A DNA stretch of 43,334 nt from Candidatus Gottesmanbacteria bacterium RIFCSPHIGHO2_02_FULL_39_11 (GTDB taxonomy: Bacteria > Patescibacteriota > Microgenomatia > 2-02-FULL-39-11), in NCBI GenBank assembly GCA_001779195.1, contig MFJL01000015.1:1-43334 (forward strand), written 5' to 3'. Positions 15,642 through 23,271 of the stretch are shown here, one piece after another (the stretch's first letter is position 1; each line of letters begins with the position of its first letter). The notes beneath the pieces were generated by a model. The model saw only the letters and a list, made by a program, of their open reading frames with translations. It ran no database searches and had not been told where the DNA came from. The position numbers and the translations under genes were made by a program.

Positions 15642-15857
15642 TTATGGTTTCGTTGACGGATGCGTTATTCTTGCATCCGGATCTGAAGAATTTCGTGCGG
15701 GGACAAAAATAATTTGCTCCTCACCTAACCTAGCTTTGGAAACTTGAACAATTTCGTGGTTTGTAACTCCTAATGCATCTGCCATGTCAAAGTCTCCATA
15801 TCTACCACCGTGAATAGGTTGTTCAGTAGGAACAGGAACTTCACCTTTTTTTGCCAT
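15642..15857 (-). CDS. Small hypothetical protein (71 aa)
   Basis: Unrecognised. Starts MAKKGEVPVPTEQPIHGG and contains VSKARLGEEQIIFVPARN; no membrane segment or Cys. It has a plausible SD (AAGGA, about 5 nt before the ATG), which supports translation. It sits between the 207-aa gene and tRNA-Val, separated by family B repeats on both sides. It could be a real small protein or a decayed gene. Confidence 0.5.
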   Translation of the reverse strand: MAKKGEVPVPTEQPIHGGRYGDFDMADALGVTNHEIVQVSKARLGEEQIIFVPARNSSDPDARITHPSTKP

Positions 15858-15889
15858 ATTTTCCTTTTAAAATAAATAATATTTATAAC

Positions 15890-15916
15890 TGGATCCCGGA
15901 TCTTCGTCCGGGATGA
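15890..15916. repeat. Short inverted repeat family B
   Basis: TGGATCCCGGATC-TTC-GTCCGGGATGAC hairpin in the gap before the 71-aa gene. Confidence 0.7.
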
Positions 15917-15926
15917 CGAATTGCTT

Positions 15927-16550
15927 TTATCCCGCGCTGGTTGCCAGAGAGCGTTCATTGGACATGCCGAATGTGGTTCCGTGTTTTTTGAACTGCTGCC
16001 AGTATCCTTTTTTCTTTTTACCCCGTCCGTTAAATTCTGAAAGCCATGAAGAACTTTCCTCAACTTTTATCCGAAGTTGTCTTATTACGGTAAGTAGCCA
16101 TTCGAAGAAGCGGATGTAATAAATTCCGGCCTTTGCCGGAGCATTATCAACAGAAACTTTAGCCAATTCTCCTTCAAGTTTTTTCTCGCTTTTTTCAAGC
16201 TTCTTGACTTGTTTTGTGATTTCTTTAAGAAGCTCACGGGTTTCTTTGGCAATTTCCTGTTCTCCTTCTCTTTTATCCAGATGGTGGAATGAAAAAATGG
16301 TTCCTTCATGTTTTTCGACCGGATGCTCTTCAGTTTCAGGGGAGCGTTCCGCATCGCCATTGCCGCTCCCGATCCCTAAAAGCTGGGAAAGAAAATCCGT
16401 GGGTTTTACGATACTGGCTGCATCTGCAGCCATTTTTTTAAGCAAGGTTGGGTCTTCTCCGAGATGTTTTGGAGTTTCCTTGAGTTTTTCGCCGGTTTCA
16501 TCCCCGAAGCGGTTTAATTTACGTTTGGATTTATTTCCAAATAGAGCCAT
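15927..16550 (-). CDS. Conserved CPR-type protein (possibly DUF5660)
   Basis: A 207-aa soluble, charged protein. The N-terminal half is variable and low complexity (MALFGNKSKRKLNRFG..., ETEEHPVEKHEG). A helical coiled-coil stretch runs about residues 100-132 (KETRELLKEITKQVKKLEK). A conserved-looking C-terminus follows (FFEWLLTVIRQL, SSSWLSEFNGRGKKKKGYWQ, KKHGTTFGMSNERSLATSAG). From memory that C-terminus resembles a Microgenomates-restricted family (DUF5660); I could not check this. Function unknown. Confidence 0.75.
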   Translation of the reverse strand: MALFGNKSKRKLNRFGDETGEKLKETPKHLGEDPTLLKKMAADAASIVKPTDFLSQLLGIGSGNGDAERSPETEEHPVEKHEGTIFSFHHLDKREGEQEIAKETRELLKEITKQVKKLEKSEKKLEGELAKVSVDNAPAKAGIYYIRFFEWLLTVIRQLRIKVEESSSWLSEFNGRGKKKKGYWQQFKKHGTTFGMSNERSLATSAG

Positions 16551-16642
16551 AGGATAACCTTTTATAATTAATGGAAGTGTCGGTAGCCGGGGAATTTATA
16601 GCACAAAAAAGAGGAAAAGTCAAGAAAAACTATAGGTTACAT

Positions 16643-16729
16643 GTCATTCCCGCGAACGCGGGAATCCAGTAATTTGAAGATGGATCCCGGATCCCTTCGA
16701 TGCTCAGGGTAAACAAGTCCGGGATGATA
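16643..16729. repeat. Two short inverted repeats, family B
   Basis: GTCATTCCCGCGAACGCGGGAATCCA (16643-16668), then GGATCCCGGATCC...GTCCGGGATGAT (16681-16729), which contains the AGGGTAAAC module shared with other repeats here. They fill the gap downstream of trigger factor. Confidence 0.7.
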
Positions 16730-16737
16730 AGACAGGA

Positions 16738-17586
16738 TTAAAGAGAATTTAAGTAGTCTATTACTTTCTGTTGTCTTATTAAATGAGCCAGATAGTAGGT
16801 GTCTTTTTTCATAGCTTCCCGATCCTCAGGCTTCTCAACTTTTGCGATAACAGCCTCAATATCTTCCGGTGTGACTATGATTTTCTGCTCTTCCGCGACC
16901 TGTAACAAAGCAAATTCAAGCATGAGGTTTTTCTCGGCTTGGGTGGTGTATTCACCTTTCAGTTTATCTGTTGTTGTGTTTTTTGCCATAAGATACTGCT
17001 CAACCGTAAGGCCCAGTTTTTTTGTTTGATCCAAAAGGTTAGTAAGCATCCGGTTCACCTCATCTTGGACTAAAATGTCCGGTACTTCAGTCTCAGTTTC
17101 GCTTACCAGAGCTCCTAAGAGTTCATCCAGAGAGGGTTTATTATCCCCCTCTTTTGCCGGAGGGTCTCCCGGCTTATAAATTTTGACTTTACCTTTTTTA
17201 AGTTCAGCAATCTTTTCTTTGTAGTTTTTAAGCTTAACAACGGGTTTTATGGCGCAAATTGCAGTAAATTCCCACGGCTCATTTTCTTTAGCGCTTTTTA
17301 TGGTTACCTGAGGAGAGGAGATAGGATTGATAGAATTGGTTTTTAACGCCTCGGCATATGACTTAGGAACGATTTCTTTTATCACTTCTTCATATACTTT
17401 CTTCTGATCGATTTTTTCTTTGACGAGATCTATAGGAGCTTTACCTTTGCGGAATCCGGGAAGTTCTGTATCTGAAGCAACTGCAGCAAAAATAGTTTCG
17501 TACGTAGCTTTTACCTCATCCCAGGGAATGGTTACCGTAAGTTCAACGGTTGATTTAGGAAGCGATTTTACGGTTGATGCAGCCAT
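16738..17586 (-). CDS. tig: Trigger factor without PPIase domain
   Basis: Ribosome-bound chaperone. The N-terminal ribosome-binding domain has VELTVTIPWDEVKATY and the signature GFRKGKAP at about residue 47. The C-terminal chaperone arms follow (VPDILVQDEVNRML..., EKNLMLEFALLQVAEEQKIIVTPEDIEAVI). At about 282 aa versus about 430 aa in E. coli, the central FKBP-like PPIase domain is missing, replaced by a short Lys/Pro linker (KGKVKIYKPGDPPAKEG). The track begins at a GTG 6 nt earlier, but the promoter -10 ends only 8 nt before ATG 17586, so I start at MAASTVKS; the transcript is then essentially leaderless. Confidence 0.9.
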   Translation of the reverse strand: MAASTVKSLPKSTVELTVTIPWDEVKATYETIFAAVASDTELPGFRKGKAPIDLVKEKIDQKKVYEEVIKEIVPKSYAEALKTNSINPISSPQVTIKSAKENEPWEFTAICAIKPVVKLKNYKEKIAELKKGKVKIYKPGDPPAKEGDNKPSLDELLGALVSETETEVPDILVQDEVNRMLTNLLDQTKKLGLTVEQYLMAKNTTTDKLKGEYTTQAEKNLMLEFALLQVAEEQKIIVTPEDIEAVIAKVEKPEDREAMKKDTYYLAHLIRQQKVIDYLNSL

Positions 17587-17594
17587 AATCACGA

Positions 17595-17623
17595 ATTATA
17601 CAATGAAAATGATCAATTTCCAA
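17595..17623 (-). promoter_or_regulatory. Promoter of tig, leaderless spacing
   Basis: TTGGAA, 17 nt, TATAAT, then 8 nt to ATG 17586. The predicted transcription start falls within about 2 nt of the start codon. Confidence 0.7.
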
Positions 17624-17690
17624 TGCTCAATGTACAATGATACAATCAGATAAAGAATATTAAACGAACAACGAACAACGAATTACGAGT

Positions 17691-18134
17691 ATGTCAATTT
17701 CTAATAACAAGCCTTGTCCGGTATGCGGAAGATACCTGAACCGTGCGATGTCTGTTGATGCTTTGGTAGTAAAGGACGGTAAAGTACTTCTAATATTAAG
17801 AGGAGAAGATCCGTATAAAGGATACTGGGCAATTCCGGGCGGCCACCTGGATTTTGATGAGACTTTAGAAGATGCGGCTCTGCGGGAACTGAAGGAAGAA
17901 ACAAACTTAAAGGGATCGCAGACTCAATTACTCGGAACATACAGCAATCCCAAACGTCACCCCAAACAAACCGCCGCGGCAACTTTTATTATTCTGGATC
18001 CACAAGGGGAAGAAAAACCCGGCGATGACGCAAAAGAATGCAAGTATTTTCCCTTAGATAAACTTCCAGAAAATTTAGCATTTGACCACAGAGAGATTAT
18101 TGACGACTACAAACATTCAACATTTAACAAATAA
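17691..18134 (+). CDS. Nudix hydrolase with N-terminal CxxC
   Basis: A 147-aa Nudix protein hydrolysing a nucleoside-diphosphate-linked substrate that cannot be named from sequence. The Nudix box GGHLDFDETLEDAALRELKEETNL (split here from about residue 53) has all the required Glu residues. The N-terminus CPVCGRYLNRAMSVDALVVKDGKVLLI places half a zinc-ribbon-like CxxC before the first strand, as in many ADP-ribose or NADH-type Nudix enzymes. It is divergent from tig with overlapping promoter regions, and followed 6 nt later by nth, so the two form an operon. Confidence 0.9.
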   Translation: MSISNNKPCPVCGRYLNRAMSVDALVVKDGKVLLILRGEDPYKGYWAIPGGHLDFDETLEDAALRELKEETNLKGSQTQLLGTYSNPKRHPKQTAAATFIILDPQGEEKPGDDAKECKYFPLDKLPENLAFDHREIIDDYKHSTFNK

Positions 18135-18139
18135 CACCG

Positions 18140-18844
18140 ATGGAAAAAAATAAAAAGATAAATAAAATATTAAAAATACTAAAAAGTACATATCCCACAG
18201 CAACTATTGCTTTAAACTTTTCAAATCCTTTAGAGCTTTTGATTGCGGTTATTTTGTCCGCTCAGTGCACGGATAAAATGGTAAATACGGTTACGGATAA
18301 ATTGTTTAAGAAATATAAAACATTAAATGACTATTGCAGCGCCTCTTTAACTGAGTTTGAAAGCGACATTAAATCAACCGGTTTTTATCATAATAAAGCA
18401 AAAAATATTTTAGAAACGGTAAAAATTTTAAAAGAAAAGTTTGGCGGTACAGTTCCCAAAACAATGGAGGAACTGATTACTTTAAAAGGGGTAGCAAGAA
18501 AGACTGCAAATATTGTTTTGGGTAATGCGTATAAAGTAGTTGTTGGAATTCCGGTTGATACACATGTAGGAAGAATCAGCCAGCGTCTGAGACTTGTCGA
18601 TCTTGAGAAAATCGGAGGAAAGAGAACGGTTACATTTAAAAGAAAAGGGAAGGAAGTGGTCGACTTTAAGAAAGATGCCGATGCCAATAAAATTGAGAAA
18701 GAACTGATGAACGAAATTCCCCAAAAAGATTGGATAAAAATAAGCTACGAGATTATCGATCACGGCCGTGCAATCTGTAAAGCAGTAAATCCGAAATGCG
18801 AGATCTGTCCCCTATCCGAACTGTGTCCGGCGTCAAGGGTGTGA
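18140..18844 (+). CDS. nth: Endonuclease III (base-excision DNA glycosylase)
   Basis: Removes oxidised pyrimidines and nicks the AP site. Seen: LLIAVILSAQCTDKMVN, helix-hairpin-helix LKGVARKTANIVLG with the catalytic Lys, VDTHVGRISQRL with the catalytic Asp, and the terminal 4Fe-4S set C-x6-C-x2-C-x5-C (CKAVNPKCEICPLSELC). At 234 aa it is about 20 residues longer than usual because of a Lys-rich insert after VDTHVGRISQRL (KIGGKRTVTFKRKGKEVV). Cotranscribed with the Nudix gene. Confidence 0.94.
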   Translation: MEKNKKINKILKILKSTYPTATIALNFSNPLELLIAVILSAQCTDKMVNTVTDKLFKKYKTLNDYCSASLTEFESDIKSTGFYHNKAKNILETVKILKEKFGGTVPKTMEELITLKGVARKTANIVLGNAYKVVVGIPVDTHVGRISQRLRLVDLEKIGGKRTVTFKRKGKEVVDFKKDADANKIEKELMNEIPQKDWIKISYEIIDHGRAICKAVNPKCEICPLSELCPASRV

Positions 18845-18917
18845 GATATGTGTCGAATATGTTACAAAATGAAATATAGTAAAAAAACTCAGGTTTGTCA
18901 GATGTTTTTTCACCATA

Positions 18918-19025
18918 TATACTGAAAAATGCCTTTTTCAGTATAAACCCTTTTTACACTGAAAAATTTTTCTTAAAATTTTTCAGTGCTAATCCGTTTT
19001 GCGAACTCTACGAGTTGCAAACCGG
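18918..19025. repeat. Three consecutive perfect or near-perfect hairpins
   Basis: 18918-18945 (12-bp stem TATACTGAAAAA, loop TGCC), 18957-18988 (14-bp stem CACTGAAAAATTTT, loop TCTT) and 18994-19025 (CCGTTTTGCGAACTC/GAGTTGCAAACCGG, bulged). They sit between convergent nth and the FAD gene. At least the first two could terminate transcription from either side. The first two share ACTGAAAAA/TTTTTCAGT. Confidence 0.75.
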
Positions 19026-19042
19026 AGTAAGATGGGTATAAA

Positions 19043-20428
19043 TTACTTAAAACGGTATATTATTTTTTCTTTTAATTCTTTTCTATAAAGTACATTTGTA
19101 AGTAATAGCCTGATATAATCCAGTCCCAATATTGAGATGATATCTACGTATTTTGGATTGCGTACAATTCCTGCCATTACTTTAGTTGGTGGAATACCGC
19201 TGTCTATTGCATTCCATAGCCCATCTTCATGCAGACTTTTAATTAAAAATTCTTGTAATCTGCTCGTTGCTGTACTTCTACCTTTTCCTGCGAGCGCCGC
19301 TTCCATTTTTCGTTTGCTTAGAGCTACCTGTTGTCCGAAATTAACCGGACTGGATCCTATCAGCATATCGTGTGGATTCCATTTACCTGTGTTTAAATAA
19401 CGCTGTATTTCATCTGCCATAATCTCTGCATATCCAGCAATGTTGCGAATAAGATACCCATTAAGCGGTTGATTAAGTCCTAATGATTCACCAAAGGCTG
19501 CAACACCACTTTCAGATGGAATCGAACGATAATCTAATAATCCTTGACTAAAAGATCCTGATACTACTTCCTGGCGTTTATCGAATGCAATGGGTATACC
19601 TCTGTCATTAAACCATTTAACATAGGCTTTAATCAGGTGTTTAAGTTTAGGAGTATGCCACTTAGCAATATCTATTAATGTTGTTTCCCAGCCTACAACG
19701 ACTTCAGCTAATCCATTTCCTAGTGGCATAACCCACCCAGCACCTTCTTTGGGAATTCCTTCTCCTAGTGCAGGAAAACCATCTGCAAAAAGCAAAGCAT
19801 CTTCGGATCCATGATACGGATATACTCCTCCGAAACAAGCCCTGACTGTTCGTTTCCCAACAGAATCTTGAATAATTTTATTTCCGAGAAGATTACTAAG
19901 AACACGGACTCTTGAACCTGTTGCATCAATAACGATATCCGAAGTAATAATATCTTCATGTGTTGTTTTAACTTCCCAGCGATGATCTGTATTAGTCACC
20001 TGGCATACAGATTTACCGGTAAGCACATGGTTATTAAACTTACTTCCTAATATATATCGTAGTTCTTCTAAAGAAAACGTCACAAATCCGTTTTTTCGCG
20101 TACTGTTTGGTAATACCTCTTCTCGTACAACTAGTCCGGGAGCTGATGCGTCATATCGAGTGTATCCTGTAATCAATTTTCTATCTTTTGCTTTTTCCTG
20201 ATATTCAGGATCAAGACCTAAAGTTGTTGCTGCATATAAAGAAGTCAGATAATGAATTGATGGACTTCGAGGTTCTTTGCTTGCTTCTAAAACAACATGA
20301 TTTAAACTGCGCCTCTCTAATTCTCTACTAAGAGTCAAGCCACTTAAACTTCCTCCTACAATAACAACAGGAGTTTTAATAATAATAGGTCCTTGTTCGG
20401 ACGATCTAATTGTTTCATTACGATACAT
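19043..20428 (-). CDS. FAD-dependent oxidoreductase, geranylgeranyl-reductase-like
   Basis: A 461-aa flavoprotein. The N-terminal dinucleotide fold reads PVVIVGGSLSGLTLSRELERR followed by an acidic end (VVLEAS). A mid-region DIVIDATGSRVR and a second FAD motif AAFGESLGLNQPLNGYLIRNI, close to the GDAAG-x-P-x-x-GEGI element of geranylgeranyl reductases and related monooxygenases. Substrate unknown. The C-terminal about 120 residues are not recognised. It has its own promoter with an 8-nt gap to the ATG. Downstream is the triple hairpin; no obvious partner genes. Confidence 0.8.
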   Translation of the reverse strand: MYRNETIRSSEQGPIIIKTPVVIVGGSLSGLTLSRELERRSLNHVVLEASKEPRSPSIHYLTSLYAATTLGLDPEYQEKAKDRKLITGYTRYDASAPGLVVREEVLPNSTRKNGFVTFSLEELRYILGSKFNNHVLTGKSVCQVTNTDHRWEVKTTHEDIITSDIVIDATGSRVRVLSNLLGNKIIQDSVGKRTVRACFGGVYPYHGSEDALLFADGFPALGEGIPKEGAGWVMPLGNGLAEVVVGWETTLIDIAKWHTPKLKHLIKAYVKWFNDRGIPIAFDKRQEVVSGSFSQGLLDYRSIPSESGVAAFGESLGLNQPLNGYLIRNIAGYAEIMADEIQRYLNTGKWNPHDMLIGSSPVNFGQQVALSKRKMEAALAGKGRSTATSRLQEFLIKSLHEDGLWNAIDSGIPPTKVMAGIVRNPKYVDIISILGLDYIRLLLTNVLYRKELKEKIIYRFK

Positions 20429-20436
20429 CGGCGGGG

Positions 20437-20465
20437 ATTGTAAAGAAAAGAAGTGGAATAGTCAA
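20437..20465 (-). promoter_or_regulatory. Promoter of the FAD oxidoreductase, leaderless spacing
   Basis: TTGACT, 17 nt, TACAAT, then 8 nt (CCCCGCCG) to ATG 20428, with no room for an SD. Confidence 0.75.
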
Positions 20466-20542
20466 TCCTGATAGGCTAGAATACGAATTCTTATAGTCTA
20501 TATTCTCCTGATAGCCTACAAAATATAGTTCTGATATCTTGG

Positions 20543-20676
20543 CTTAGAAGTCATCTCAAAACCGTCATCCTGAACTTGTTTCAGAGCCTGTCCTGAATTC
20601 GGTTCAGGAATCTTCTGAAGATGCTGAAATGAATTCAGCATGACGCAGACGCGGAGGTTTCGAGACTACTTCTAGT
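20543..20676. repeat. Palindromic element family A, full 134-bp copy
   Basis: Inverted copy of 10752-10885 with equal length: outer arms CTTAGAAGTCATCTCAAAACC and GGTTTCGAGACTACTTCTAG, 81-bp core 20564-20644. Intergenic between the FAD gene and the 108-aa gene. Confidence 0.9.
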
Positions 20677-20694
20677 ATTTATAAAGAATATTAT

Positions 20695-21021
20695 CTATGA
20701 AAAGTTTTTGAGAAGGGACTGAGGATTTTTTGACTGATCTGTGTTTGAATTAAGTTCTGTCTCTGTCCCATTGGCAGAGACGGGGGAAATTTCACTGGTT
20801 GATTGAGGGGTTTTTTCAGGGGGTGGAGCGCCCAATCCTTTATTACGAGTCTTAAGAAATGCTTTTGTTGCGTCAGATACAGCTTTAGGTACATTGATTG
20901 GTCTAACCTTATCAAAATTTTCCATATTAGAAATGGTAGGTCCCGAACCGTGTCCTGAACTTAAGCGTCTCTGTGAGAGAGTTGATGTATCTGCTTCTAT
21001 AATAATTTCTGCACTTTCCAT
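20695..21021 (-). CDS. Small hypothetical protein (108 aa)
   Basis: Unrecognised. It begins MESAEIIIEADTSTLSQRR. The second half is low complexity and rich in Pro/Ser/Thr (GAPPPEKTPQSTSEISP), looking like a flexible tail, with no membrane segment or Cys. A TATTAT/TATATA-rich stretch directly before the ATG would again give a very short leader. Its other-frame shadow at 20691 is discarded. Confidence 0.5.
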   Translation of the reverse strand: MESAEIIIEADTSTLSQRRLSSGHGSGPTISNMENFDKVRPINVPKAVSDATKAFLKTRNKGLGAPPPEKTPQSTSEISPVSANGTETELNSNTDQSKNPQSLLKNFS

Positions 21022-21202
21022 AATTATGTATATAATACAATAATAAATACTTGGCGGGAATAGACTTCATGCATAGGCTTAGCTAAACACTCCATCAATA
21101 CAGGGATAATTCTCATTAATTATACCATGGAATAAACGGTACTATAAGATGTAATCCGAAGTATATTTCAGAAGAAATGTGTATGGTAGAGTAGTGGAAT
21201 AT

Positions 21203-21231
21203 TTGACACCCAATATCTTCAACAGTAAAAT
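21203..21231 (+). promoter_or_regulatory. Promoter of the 243-aa gene
   Basis: TTGACA, 17 nt, TAAAAT; predicted start about 18 nt before ATG 21257. No SD is visible in the short leader. Confidence 0.65.
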
Positions 21232-21256
21232 AAACCGCTTTATCAAATAGTAGACT

Positions 21257-21988
21257 ATGGAAATACTAAACATAAATGTAGGGGGAATGATGGTACCTCT
21301 TCATACATTTGAAAGTGAGTGGAAGGGTACGGAGCCAGATCCCGCGGATAAATTTTGGAAATTCCGTCTTCCCGATCAGCCGAGAGAGAAAGATCCCTAT
21401 GGTTCTTTTCACTATTTTCCGGAGTGTATCGGGAAACTAAGCTTACCCTTAACGATAGAAGATCGGGTAGGGCTTTATTCTGATCTCAAGAGCCGAAGAA
21501 GAAATGAATCTCCGTTGGCTGGTATATTGTTTGATAGGGAAACGCGCGCATTAGTAATAGATACGATGGATTTAATAGGAACCCAAGTAAAAGAGGAGGT
21601 CTATTCCGATTCTGTTTTTAGAGCACTTATATTTAATCCCCACCCGCCCGTAATTGAAGGGCTCCAAATTGGTGAGAGATACCGGGAAGCTTCACTGGTA
21701 TATCCCGGTTCTGACTGGCCAAGGACCGTTTATGTAAAAGGAGAAGTGACAACTCCTGAAGGGAAAATCGAAGGGTGGATGGGTCCGCAGGATGTTACAT
21801 GGCATTCAGCGGATATGGTAAGAGAAAGAAGCGGAGTATTTATATCTCCTATTGAGGAGGGAATTTTGTATTTCTGGTATTTTGACAAGTTAGCCGATGA
21901 AGTAGCGAAAAAAGCTTCTGATCTTAATTTTAAACCGAACATCAGACTAACTCCGGAGCAGAATATAAGAATCGTTTACAAAAGATAA
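21257..21988 (+). CDS. Hypothetical protein (243 aa)
   Basis: Not recognised. Soluble, no signal peptide. It contains Trp/Pro-rich stretches (KFWKFRLPDQPREKDPYG, SDWPRTVYVKGEVTTPEG, IEGWMGPQDVTWHSADMV) and a C-terminal amphipathic segment (DKLADEVAKKASDLNF). It has a good promoter, a clean ATG start and coding-like composition, so it is probably a real protein. The convergent neighbour is the thermonuclease. Confidence 0.7.
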   Translation: MEILNINVGGMMVPLHTFESEWKGTEPDPADKFWKFRLPDQPREKDPYGSFHYFPECIGKLSLPLTIEDRVGLYSDLKSRRRNESPLAGILFDRETRALVIDTMDLIGTQVKEEVYSDSVFRALIFNPHPPVIEGLQIGERYREASLVYPGSDWPRTVYVKGEVTTPEGKIEGWMGPQDVTWHSADMVRERSGVFISPIEEGILYFWYFDKLADEVAKKASDLNFKPNIRLTPEQNIRIVYKR

Positions 21989-22065
21989 ATATTATTTACT
22001 CTTCATTTTCGGCTTGTTTGGAAAGTCTTCAGTTGTGCCGGAAAGAAGACTTGCTTATCCATTCG

Positions 22066-22971
22066 CTACTGACACTGTGAGTCACAGGCTATTTCGTCTT
22101 TGTCTGCATCTCTTGCACCACATCCGCAAACAGTCAGTTGATACTGGGCCTCAGCACAGGACATATTCGGACAGGTTTTACTACAGTTGCAGGCGTAGCT
22201 TTCCGATTGCGTCTGGCTTTGTTGAGTTTGTACTCCTCCAACTTGAGATTTTGTCGGTGTGCTGAAAATTTGAGAGATGGTTGGGGTTATCAGACATGCT
22301 TCTCCCCATAAGCCTCTGTTATTTTCCCTTGCTTCCTGTTCGGCCAACCGGAATTTTTCCTGATACTTAATATCGGGTGGATACGATGAAGATTTGGCAT
22401 AACCTTCTTTTACCAACAGTTCATTGACAAGTATGTTGTCTTTGTACACATACCGAAGCAGTCTTCCATATTTGTCGGTTTCAGATACATCTTTTTCCAA
22501 TCCCACAATTTGTCCTTCAACTAATTCCTTATTCCGGGCAGATGCTTCTTTTGCATAACATTGGACAGGTTTCCGGGGATCCACAGCTTCCGGAGTATCG
22601 ATACCGATATACCGGATTACTTTTCCGTTCTCAAGACTAATAGTGTCTCCATCGATAACTCTTTTGACCGTAGCAAGTTCCAAATTCAAAGGTGCCGGAG
22701 TAATAGACGGTTCAACTATAGAGGAAGGAATGGGTACAACTGTAGGGGCTTGAGTAATCTTAGTCTCGGCAACTTGTAAATTGTTTTTTGAAAGTGAGAC
22801 AATAATTCCCATCAAAATAAAAGATGCGAGTAAACTGCTGCCGAAAATGATAAATACTTTTTTACGGGTAGGATTTGGTATATGAAATAGAGAAAGTATC
22901 GGTGGCCAGAGCAGTCCTATGGGAAGGAGTATAAGGAAGAGAAGAAAAAGTAATACAGATAAACCAACCAT
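22066..22971 (-). CDS. Membrane-anchored thermonuclease-family protein with Cys-rich tail
   Basis: A 301-aa protein. Two N-terminal hydrophobic helices (about 1-25 and 38-62) are followed by a Pro/Thr linker and an SNase-like OB domain: VKRVIDGDTISLENGKVIRYIGID with Asp-x-Asp, IGIDTPE, EKDVSETDKYGRLLRYVY (Arg), and AEQEARENNRGLW. The tail (YACNCSKTCPNMSCAEAQYQ, GCGARDADKDEIAC) has about nine Cys and a DxDxD-like stretch reminiscent of the excalibur calcium-binding motif. Probably an extracytoplasmic DNA/RNA nuclease helping scavenge nucleotides (inference). Confidence 0.88.
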   Translation of the reverse strand: MVGLSVLLFLLFLILLPIGLLWPPILSLFHIPNPTRKKVFIIFGSSLLASFILMGIIVSLSKNNLQVAETKITQAPTVVPIPSSIVEPSITPAPLNLELATVKRVIDGDTISLENGKVIRYIGIDTPEAVDPRKPVQCYAKEASARNKELVEGQIVGLEKDVSETDKYGRLLRYVYKDNILVNELLVKEGYAKSSSYPPDIKYQEKFRLAEQEARENNRGLWGEACLITPTISQIFSTPTKSQVGGVQTQQSQTQSESYACNCSKTCPNMSCAEAQYQLTVCGCGARDADKDEIACDSQCQ

Positions 22972-22979
22972 AATAAGAT

Positions 22980-23162
22980 GTGACAGATTACGCGGGAAAC
23001 TCTCACGCCAGTGCCCCGGAGGAGCCTGTAATTGAACACTTTCTCCCCTGGATTCAGAAAATCATGCTCGCCTACGAGATCAAAAGCACAGATGAAACTG
23101 ATCCATTTCCGCCCGAAGGCATCAAGCTTTCTAAGGGTTATTATACGAAAAAAGTTAATTGA
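22980..23162 (+). CDS. Possible small ORF or gene fragment (60 aa)
   Basis: GTG-started ORF divergent from the thermonuclease (MTDYAGNSHASAPEEPVIEHF...). It has slightly GC-richer, coding-like composition but no recognised domain and no convincing SD. It may be a truncated remnant. The following 23163-23271 is AT-rich with no gene seen. Confidence 0.28.
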   Translation: MTDYAGNSHASAPEEPVIEHFLPWIQKIMLAYEIKSTDETDPFPPEGIKLSKGYYTKKVN

Positions 23163-23271
23163 TTAATATAGAACCTAGACGGATATATAAATTTACCTAT
23201 TGATCAGCACCGACATATTCTGATTATATAAAATTAAGTGCTACGCGCTACGTTGACAAAATTAGAAAATT

